Origin: an uncultured Muribaculaceae bacterium
Lineage (GTDB): Bacteria; Bacteroidota; Bacteroidia; Bacteroidales; Muribaculaceae
Assembly: GCA_910584545.1 (NCBI GenBank)
Contig: CAJUBC010000003.1
Coordinates: forward strand, 22,582 to 86,581
DNA length: 64,000 bases
Reading direction: 5' to 3'
A program made the position numbers and the translations under genes. The notes below the pieces were generated by a model. That model worked only from the letters and a program-made list of their open reading frames with translations. It searched no databases and was not told where the DNA came from. Below are positions 17,975 through 24,817 of the stretch, piece after piece. The first letter of the stretch is position 1. Each line of letters opens with the position of its first letter.

Positions 17975-18391
17975 TTACTTTGCGGTTTTCCGCCGCCGGA
18001 TGCGGTAGATGATCACGCGCGCTGACTTCTCGGTGATGTAGAATTCGGGAGCGGGAGAGTTCACCGCCTCATGGACGGCCTGCTCAAGACTGCAGCCGCT
18101 GTCCGCGCGGAGGCGCTCCTTCACGCGGCGTAGGATCTCGCCGTACATCTCCTGCTTCTTGACCAGCATCGCCGAACCCGTCTGGGTCGAGGTGTGTCCC
18201 TCAAGCATCTCCTTGATGACACGGAAGGCACGTGACTCCCCGACCCAGAACCGCGAGCAGGGACGCTTCGCAGCGGCTGCAAACATTTCAGACAGCGGCA
18301 TATCGGCCGACAGCAGGATTTCGCGGAACGCGGCCGCCAACTCGCGGTCGCGCTGCTCGATAAACTCAGAAATAGAACCGGACTTCTTCAT
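17975..18391 (-). CDS. First gene of the phage-like cluster, unrecognised
   Basis: The 138-residue basic protein begins MKKSGSISEFIEQRDRELAA and ends in FYITEKSARVIIYRIRRR. The segment SADMPLSEMFAAAAKRPCSR followed by FWVGESRAFRVI has the look of two helix-turn-helix-like halves. A DNA-binding or small-terminase role is possible but unproven. The ATG at 18391 is chosen over one at 18463 because the extra 24 residues read like leader DNA and overlap the promoter area. It is divergent from the RiPP precursor. Confidence 0.6.
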   Translation of the reverse strand: MKKSGSISEFIEQRDRELAAAFREILLSADMPLSEMFAAAAKRPCSRFWVGESRAFRVIKEMLEGHTSTQTGSAMLVKKQEMYGEILRRVKERLRADSGCSLEQAVHEAVNSPAPEFYITEKSARVIIYRIRRRKTAK

Positions 18392-18450
18392 AGTTGCATT
18401 ATTAGTATTAGAATGGACATGGTGCGACGGCAACCGATGCTTGTCGGCTG

Positions 18451-18458
18451 CAAAGTTA
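18451..18458 (-). promoter_or_regulatory. Candidate -7 box of the phage-like cluster
   Basis: TAACTTTG on the minus strand, 60 bases before the 138-residue gene. A matching -33 TTTG is not clear. Confidence 0.4.
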
Positions 18459-18553
18459 TACAACGACCCTGCAATATTCAGGCAGACTCGTGTTAATAAA
18501 AGTTATAATTTATCGGATTTTGTTAAATTAACCAACTTCATACTTAATCATTC

Positions 18554-18584
18554 TTGTACGAATGAAATATTTTTTATAAAATTG
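18554..18584 (+). promoter_or_regulatory. Candidate promoter of the RiPP precursor
   Basis: TTG (18554-18556), 20 bases, TAAAATTG (18577-18584). The spacing is that of Bacteroidota promoters, with one mismatch in the -7 box. The start codon of the precursor is 28 bases further on. Confidence 0.5.
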
Positions 18585-18611
18585 CAACAGTTAATAATAA
18601 ATAAAAAGCCT

Positions 18612-18920
18612 ATGAAACAAAAAAGCGAGATCAAGAAGTTTATCGAATCCGTTCTGGACTCTGCGGTTCCGGTAGACCAGCAGTCAATGATTTGTTCCAC
18701 TGAATTAAGCCTTATAGGAGGCGACAATAAAGACGGTAACGCAAGGTGTGAAAATTCAGCCACTGCATGTGGTGCAACCAATAAGATTGTGTGCTATAAC
18801 AGTGGTAATTTCTGTAATTTAAGTGATAATCAGGGAAGATGCTTTAACATGGAACCCGTGCTACCTCCGACAAATGGATCATGCGATCCCCCGATTGTGG
18901 ACAACCAATGTGAGGGCTAA
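18612..18920 (+). CDS. RiPP precursor peptide, double-glycine leader with Cys-rich core
   Basis: The 102-residue peptide starts with a charged helical leader (MKQKSEIKKFIESVLDSAVP). The leader ends in TELSLIGG, a double-glycine cleavage site at residues 36-37. The remaining 65 residues form a polar core with seven Cys (46, 53, 61, 68, 77, 91, 100) and many Asn, Asp and Gly. A radical SAM/SPASM gene and a C39 peptidase exporter follow, so maturation by thioether or other Cys/C-alpha crosslinks and cleavage after GG are predicted. It resembles the Bacteroidales GG-leader natural-product precursors. The product and target are unknown. Confidence 0.82.
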   Translation: MKQKSEIKKFIESVLDSAVPVDQQSMICSTELSLIGGDNKDGNARCENSATACGATNKIVCYNSGNFCNLSDNQGRCFNMEPVLPPTNGSCDPPIVDNQCEG

Positions 18921-18925
18921 GTAAA

Positions 18926-18970
18926 TAAACGTACTATTGAATGGCACACTGCCATTCAATAGTACGTTTA
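18926..18970 (+). terminator. Perfect 21-bp hairpin between precursor and maturase
   Basis: Arms 18926-18946 and 18950-18970 are exact complements with a 3-base loop (CAC). It begins 5 bases after the precursor stop. No clear T-run follows. It probably acts as a partial terminator or mRNA stabiliser, giving more precursor than enzyme mRNA. Confidence 0.8.
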
Positions 18971-19055
18971 TGTTGGGGACAAGTCTAAATAGTATATCAT
19001 AGTTCAGGGGCTATTCATGGCAGATAGACAAGCGCTATATAAGTAATTACATTAA

Positions 19056-20360
19056 ATGAAACCAAGTATCTACAACTCATATTTTAATTTTTCCGATGGC
19101 ATTCAAATGATATATAATGCCTTCACTGATATGTTCATATTGTTACGCAGCAAAATTATCGTTGACAGCCATAACATTATCAGTGCCTACACTATTGATC
19201 CGGAATTTTATGAAAATGCCATCAAATCGGGATGCATCATTGAGAATAAAGTCGATGAAGTAGAAAATGTCCGCAATGAGATTATTCGCGCAAATGAAAA
19301 CGACGATTTTTTTCATCTGACAATAAACCCTACCTTGAATTGTAATTTTAAATGTTGGTACTGCTATGAGCATCATAAAGTGAACTCCAAAATGACGCTT
19401 GAGACAATATGCTCGATAGCAGCATTGATTTCAACATCCATAAGCAGAAACAACAATTACAAAAAAGTACTGCTTTCTTTTTTTGGCGGAGAACCGCTGA
19501 TGTACTTCAATGAAACGGTCAAGCCTTTAATTTTGAAAGCAGATGAAGTGTGCAAAAGACATGATAAGGACTTTGAAATACATTTCACATCGAACGCATT
19601 CCTTTTAAACGATGCCACTATAAAGTTTCTGAGCAACTATACATGTAGCTTTCAGATTACTCTTGACGGACATCGTGATCGACATAATGCTGTTCGGTAT
19701 AATGAGGCAGGAGGCAGTTACGATACAATCTTAACAAATATAATAAGTCTTGCACAATCCGGAATACGTGTGCTTGTCCGTATAAATTGCACCAAATCCA
19801 ATGTGGACGATCTGGTGAATATTCTACAGGATTTTAAACGAGCCATTAACCCGGATGTCGCGAATATGTTGTCCTTTGATATTCAAAGAGTGTGGCAGGA
19901 TATTGACATTGACGTGAACTCAGAAATGGAGTCTGAGATCAACAATAAGATTTCTGATTATATCAAATTATACCGCGATAACGGCTATCGGGTCAATTCG
20001 GTTCTTATCTCTAACAAAGTTAAGAATTGCTGTTACGGCGATAAGACACATCACGCCACGATAAACTATAACGGGGATGTCTATCAATGTACGGCAAGAG
20101 ATTTTAATGAGACAAATAGAATGGGACGCTTATGTCCCGACGGCACGATTAATTGGGACAAAATGACAATTGATCAAAGGAATAGCCATAAGTTTTCAAA
20201 TCCGGTGTGTCATTCGTGCCGCATTGCACCGATATGCGGCGGCGGGTGCTCACAGAATTCAATAGAACGGCAGCACAATGGCAGCTGTCCTTTTGGATAT
20301 ACAGAAGAAAAAATCGATGAAATCATATTGACGAGATTCCGATACATGCACATGGCATAA
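19056..20360 (+). CDS. Radical SAM/SPASM peptide maturase
   Basis: The 434-residue protein has the radical SAM cluster motif C96-X3-C100-X2-C103 (LNCNFKCWYCYEHH). The GGEP motif is present (LSFFGGEPLMYF). The C-terminal SPASM/twitch domain (about 325-415) contains CCYGD, VYQC, CHSCRIAPICGGGC and SCPFG, enough Cys for two auxiliary 4Fe-4S clusters. The N-terminal 85 residues may hold the leader-binding region. By family it uses SAM-derived radicals to crosslink or epimerise a peptide, here the precursor just upstream. The gene is strongly AT-rich compared with flanking chromosomal genes. Confidence 0.9.
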   Translation: MKPSIYNSYFNFSDGIQMIYNAFTDMFILLRSKIIVDSHNIISAYTIDPEFYENAIKSGCIIENKVDEVENVRNEIIRANENDDFFHLTINPTLNCNFKCWYCYEHHKVNSKMTLETICSIAALISTSISRNNNYKKVLLSFFGGEPLMYFNETVKPLILKADEVCKRHDKDFEIHFTSNAFLLNDATIKFLSNYTCSFQITLDGHRDRHNAVRYNEAGGSYDTILTNIISLAQSGIRVLVRINCTKSNVDDLVNILQDFKRAINPDVANMLSFDIQRVWQDIDIDVNSEMESEINNKISDYIKLYRDNGYRVNSVLISNKVKNCCYGDKTHHATINYNGDVYQCTARDFNETNRMGRLCPDGTINWDKMTIDQRNSHKFSNPVCHSCRIAPICGGGCSQNSIERQHNGSCPFGYTEEKIDEIILTRFRYMHMA

Positions 20361-20415
20361 CCCCGTAAATCCCGCTTTATACATTTTACATTTATATTCC
20401 TTACTTGTTTTCGCT

Positions 20416-22572
20416 ATGACAAACGCCAGTCCAATCCATAGATACGCCGTAAGCATCATACTGTCTGCAACCGCCCTTGCCTGTCCGTCAGGTATGTCTG
20501 CCGTGGAGAGAAACGACAGTTCCGCAACCGAAGACAAAGAGCAAAACGTCAAGGACCTGAAGGAGGTTGTCGTGGAGGGTGAGAGTCAGTGGCTCAGTGC
20601 GCGTAAAAGCGCGTATGTCCCGACAGCGCGACAGAAAAAGGCCGCGCAGGATGCCGCCGACCTGCTGATGAGGATGGCGATTCCGGAGTTATACATAAAT
20701 CCGGCTGGCCGAAATATCGAAACAGTCACCGGGGAACCGGCTTCGGTATTCATTGACTTCGTTCCGGCGCGTCAGGAAGACCTGGCAGGCCTCAAGACCA
20801 CAGATGTGAAAAGAGTCGACTTTTACACCGCGCCGGATGATCCGAGATTCGGAGGCGCGTTGAACGTGGTCAACTTCGTGATGCATAGGTATGAGGTCGG
20901 TGGATACACCAAATTATCGGGGGATCTGACCACCGAGAGATTCGACGGGTCGTCTCTGTATAATGTCGAGAATCTGTACTCCAAATTCAGCTACAAGGCA
21001 ATGACCTACGACCTGTATGCCGGCATGAAAAACTCAAGAAACACCCATGCCGGCGATGTGTCAGGCTACACCTACAGGATTCCGGGCAAGGAAGGCTCGG
21101 TCTCTGAGTATTCCAAAGAAACAACATGTACGGACAGGAAATATATCATCAATTCCTTCCCGGTCACATTCCGTGCCGTCTACAATAACCCGAAATTCAT
21201 GTTCCAGACACATGCGGGCTACACCTACGACTTGATTCCGGCATCGGATGTCGCGGGACTGCAGACGATAATTCATGACGGAATCAGGTCGGACGGCGGT
21301 TACAGCTCGGTCAACCATGGGAAGAGACACAATTTTATATGGAGGGCCGACGCCACAGCCGCTTTGCCGTCCGGGTTCAGCCTTAATCTGTATTGCGGAG
21401 TCAACGTGTTCCACGGCAATATCCATAGGTTGTATTCAACGACGGACAATCTCAGACTTGACAATTCATATACAGAAAACAATATCTCGCCAAATATCAG
21501 TCTGACGATCACAAAGAAATTAGGAACGGGTCATTCATTGGACCTTGGCTGCTCATACAGTTTGAGGCACAACAGCGTGAAATATGCCGAAGCCGATCCG
21601 TCCGACTTCAGCCTCAATCGTCTCGCGTCGTCATTGAACTACTACTTCGATTCAGACAAATGGACGGTATATGCCAGCGCGGGAGTGGAATATGAAAACA
21701 ATCTGGCAGGCGGTGTGCGGAACACCTACTGCATTCCCCGTTTCCAGACCCACATGACTTTTTCCCCGGACAGCAAAAACAGAATTATGCTTCAGGCCCG
21801 GTACGGAACGTTTACCCCGGCCCTCAATTCCAACAGCAACACGATACTGAGGACAAGCGAATTCATGTATGTCACGGGGAATCCGGAGATTAAAAGCACG
21901 AAATTCGCGGATCTGATGCTGAGGTATACATTCCTGCCCGCCAATTGGCTCAGGGGATCCGTATATGCCTTGGGAAACTTTCTTTTAAAACGTCCGGTCA
22001 CCCTGTATTCTCCGTATGACAGCCCGGACGGGGCCCCGGCCCTGCTGCGATACGTGGCGAACAACGGCAGGTTCAGCGAATTCGGGGCGGGAGCCAACCT
22101 GTCGTCGTTTCTGTTCAGGAACATGTTCTCCATCTCCATGAATTCCGAATACAGATACTGCAGGAGCACGGGCGCGCTTCCGTTCTCGTTCAACAGCTTC
22201 CAGATGGGCATATCCGCCAACTGGTATATCGGCGATTTCTATGTCACCGCATACGGATGGCTGCCGACAGTGCAGATGTCGCGGAACGGAACGGAAACCC
22301 GGCAGAAAGGATATTATTCCCTCAGCGGAGGATGGAGCAACGGCAATGTCCAGCTGAGCCTTGACATAGCCAACTTCGCCGACTGGAGCTGGGACGGAGA
22401 CCGCACATCCTACTCCTCGACATATTACGATAGTTCCTCGCAATCGTTTTCGAGCGGAGTGCGGCACGCCAGCTTCCGGTTCAAGGTGGCGTGGACCATC
22501 GGTTATGGTAAAAAAGTCAGAAGAGGAGACGAGATAGGTGCCCAGAAAGGCGCCGACAGCGGAGCTTTGTGA
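20416..22572 (+). CDS. TonB-receptor-like outer membrane beta-barrel protein of the RiPP operon
   Basis: The 718-residue protein has a signal peptide (about residues 1-29). The phrase DLKEVVVEGESQWLSARKSA is the usual start of Bacteroidota TonB-dependent barrels, and a reduced plug follows (about 75-150: VFIDFVPARQEDLAGL, RVDFYTAPDDPRFGGALNVV). Some 550 residues of amphipathic beta strands follow, rich in Tyr and Asn. A carboxypeptidase-like N-terminal domain is absent. It sits between maturase and exporter, so it may carry the peptide across the outer membrane or act as receptor or immunity barrel. Its base composition is more GC-rich than both neighbours, which suggests a separate origin. 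Confidence 0.75.
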   Translation: MTNASPIHRYAVSIILSATALACPSGMSAVERNDSSATEDKEQNVKDLKEVVVEGESQWLSARKSAYVPTARQKKAAQDAADLLMRMAIPELYINPAGRNIETVTGEPASVFIDFVPARQEDLAGLKTTDVKRVDFYTAPDDPRFGGALNVVNFVMHRYEVGGYTKLSGDLTTERFDGSSLYNVENLYSKFSYKAMTYDLYAGMKNSRNTHAGDVSGYTYRIPGKEGSVSEYSKETTCTDRKYIINSFPVTFRAVYNNPKFMFQTHAGYTYDLIPASDVAGLQTIIHDGIRSDGGYSSVNHGKRHNFIWRADATAALPSGFSLNLYCGVNVFHGNIHRLYSTTDNLRLDNSYTENNISPNISLTITKKLGTGHSLDLGCSYSLRHNSVKYAEADPSDFSLNRLASSLNYYFDSDKWTVYASAGVEYENNLAGGVRNTYCIPRFQTHMTFSPDSKNRIMLQARYGTFTPALNSNSNTILRTSEFMYVTGNPEIKSTKFADLMLRYTFLPANWLRGSVYALGNFLLKRPVTLYSPYDSPDGAPALLRYVANNGRFSEFGAGANLSSFLFRNMFSISMNSEYRYCRSTGALPFSFNSFQMGISANWYIGDFYVTAYGWLPTVQMSRNGTETRQKGYYSLSGGWSNGNVQLSLDIANFADWSWDGDRTSYSSTYYDSSSQSFSSGVRHASFRFKVAWTIGYGKKVRRGDEIGAQKGADSGAL

Positions 22573-22579
22573 GAAGAGG

Positions 22580-24757
22580 ATGAGGCACAGGATACATTCT
22601 TATCAGCAGCTGGAACATTCGGACTGCGGCATCACCTGCATACGGATAATAGCGAGATACTATGGTAAAAAAATAGATCCCTCTTATCTCAGAAGTCTAT
22701 GCGATGCGAGCCGACTCGGAATCTCAATCAGAGACCTCTCTGATGCTCTTGATGAGATCGGGTTTGATTCATATACCATTAAGGTCAGCCCTGAAAGGCT
22801 GGATGACATGCCATTGCCTTCGATTCTTTATTGGAATCAAAGTCACTTCATAGTGCTTTATAAAGTCAGGAAAGACACTTTTTTTGTAGCGGATCCATCT
22901 CGGGGAAAAATGAAACTGTCTCGGAAAGACTTTCTACAGATGTGGAAAGGTGACACCAAAACAGGCATCTGCATGCTTCTTGAACCCCGGCCTGAATTTT
23001 TCGATACACAGTTCCCAAAACCAAAAACGAAGCATAGTTTATTAGGATTACTGAAAAACGCCGTAAAGATAAACAGAAAAAGGTTCGCCATAAGTATATT
23101 TTTTTCCTTACTTGTGCTGATAGCGGATATCGTGATACCTTTTCTGTTTCAAACGACAATAGACAAAGGGATTCAAGACAGAGACATCAGTCTTGTATGG
23201 ATACTCGTGGGCGCTCAGTTAATGATCTTTATCGGCAATTATCTCTCCAATACAATCGTAGAAGTTGTCATGAGCAAGCTGGGATTAAGGCTCAGCATAA
23301 ACATGATGTCGGAATATCTGGTTAAGCTGATAAATCTACCGGTGTCTTTTTTCGAACGAAAATCCAGTGCCGACCTTATAAAGAAAACAGACGATCAATA
23401 CAGAATAAAGAATTTCCTCATATCATTTCCGGAGACTATGTTTCTGACGGTCCTCTCTTTACTTGTGTTTTCCTCTTTGATGATATGGTTCAGCTTCCCG
23501 ATATTCCTTATTGTCGTTTCATTTACATGTGCCGGTATTGTATGGAATTCACTTTTCTTAAGGAAAAGAAGGGAAATTGATTATTCTTACTTCTCGGCAT
23601 CTGCGGAAAATCAGAACAACCTGTATGAATTGATCAACGGCATGCCGGAAATCAGAGCTAACGGCGCGGAGAATATAAGGGTTAAGATCTGGAGAAAAGT
23701 TCAGCAAAAGATAAATGACCTGTCATTACAGAATCTTAAACTGAAAATATATATGGGAGCCGGCACAAGCCTGTTTTCCCAATTAAGAGACATCGTTGTT
23801 CTCGGCGTTTCCGCGACCATGGTGATAAACGGAGAAATGACGATCGGAATTATGATGACGATCAGCTATATAGAGGGGAGGCTGACCATGCCGTTCTCAA
23901 ATATATCGAACGCGTTCAGCGTTGTTCAGGATACGACAATGTCCATTGAGAGAGTTCAGGAGGTAATGGATAATAATGTCAATTTACCGGATGCCAATGG
24001 GATTTCTCCCGTTGACAGTTCAATTCGATTGAATGACGTCTGGTTTCGATATGCCGGAAGCTCTTCTCCATATATCTTGAAAAACCTGTCTCTCGACATC
24101 AAACCTGAATCCACAACCGCAATAGTCGGAGAAAGCGGAGAAGGGAAGTCCACCTTGATCAAGATTCTTCTCGGAATGTATGTTCCATGTAAAGGGGATG
24201 CGGTGTTCGGTAAGGTCGGCTATGATTCACTAAACACAAAAGACTGGCTGAAACTCTGTTCCGTTGTAATGCAGGAAGGCATGATATATTCCGGCTCCAT
24301 ATTATCAAATATCGCATTGACGGATGAAAAGCCTGATAAGGAAAAGGCGGCGGAAGCATTAAGGATAGCGTGTCTCGAGGATTTTGTAAATTCGCTGCCG
24401 ATGGGATTGAATACTAAAATCGGCAATACGGGCATAGGATTAAGCGGAGGACAGAAGCAACGATTGTTGATAGCGCGGGCTGTATACAAAAATCCGGAAA
24501 TCATATTGATGGATGAAGCCACCTCTTCATTGGATGCAGCAACGGAATCTTCAATAGTGTCAAATCTCATGCAGTTCTGCCGGACGAAAACCGTCATAAT
24601 AGCCGCACATAGACTAAGCACAATAATGCATGCGGACACTATTCTGTTTCTTAAAGACGGGCAGATTGCCGAGTCGGGTACACACGCAGAACTCATACAA
24701 AAACGAGGACTCTATTACAATCTGTTTAAACAGCAGATAAACAATGGAATAATATAA
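22580..24757 (+). CDS. C39 peptidase-containing ABC exporter
   Basis: The 725-residue protein has an N-terminal C39 protease: Q10, catalytic C16 (QLEHSDCGITC), H89 (SHFIVLYKV) and D105 (ADPSRG). Five or six membrane helices follow (about 150-440). The ATPase has Walker A GESGEGKST, signature LSGGQKQRL, Walker B IILMDEATSSLD and the H-loop IIAAHRLS. It should cut the leader after Gly-Gly and export the core. The ATG at 22580 is preferred, with a purine-rich AGAAGAGG before it, 7 bases after the barrel stop. An earlier ATG at 22538 would overlap that gene. No HlyD adaptor follows. Confidence 0.92.
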   Translation: MRHRIHSYQQLEHSDCGITCIRIIARYYGKKIDPSYLRSLCDASRLGISIRDLSDALDEIGFDSYTIKVSPERLDDMPLPSILYWNQSHFIVLYKVRKDTFFVADPSRGKMKLSRKDFLQMWKGDTKTGICMLLEPRPEFFDTQFPKPKTKHSLLGLLKNAVKINRKRFAISIFFSLLVLIADIVIPFLFQTTIDKGIQDRDISLVWILVGAQLMIFIGNYLSNTIVEVVMSKLGLRLSINMMSEYLVKLINLPVSFFERKSSADLIKKTDDQYRIKNFLISFPETMFLTVLSLLVFSSLMIWFSFPIFLIVVSFTCAGIVWNSLFLRKRREIDYSYFSASAENQNNLYELINGMPEIRANGAENIRVKIWRKVQQKINDLSLQNLKLKIYMGAGTSLFSQLRDIVVLGVSATMVINGEMTIGIMMTISYIEGRLTMPFSNISNAFSVVQDTTMSIERVQEVMDNNVNLPDANGISPVDSSIRLNDVWFRYAGSSSPYILKNLSLDIKPESTTAIVGESGEGKSTLIKILLGMYVPCKGDAVFGKVGYDSLNTKDWLKLCSVVMQEGMIYSGSILSNIALTDEKPDKEKAAEALRIACLEDFVNSLPMGLNTKIGNTGIGLSGGQKQRLLIARAVYKNPEIILMDEATSSLDAATESSIVSNLMQFCRTKTVIIAAHRLSTIMHADTILFLKDGQIAESGTHAELIQKRGLYYNLFKQQINNGII

Positions 24758-24817
24758 TGCTTACATCCTCTTCACAGAATACTAAATGATACTGTCCCCG
24801 AATTATATGATAAAATA

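Noticed and set aside
12688..18391. Complete prophage or gene-transfer agent
   Set aside because: No portal, tail, lysis, integrase or regulator gene is present in or near the cluster.
22538..22580. Earlier start of the C39 exporter
   Set aside because: It would overlap the barrel gene by 35 bases; the ATG at 22580 has a purine-rich site before it and gives the usual C39 N-terminus.
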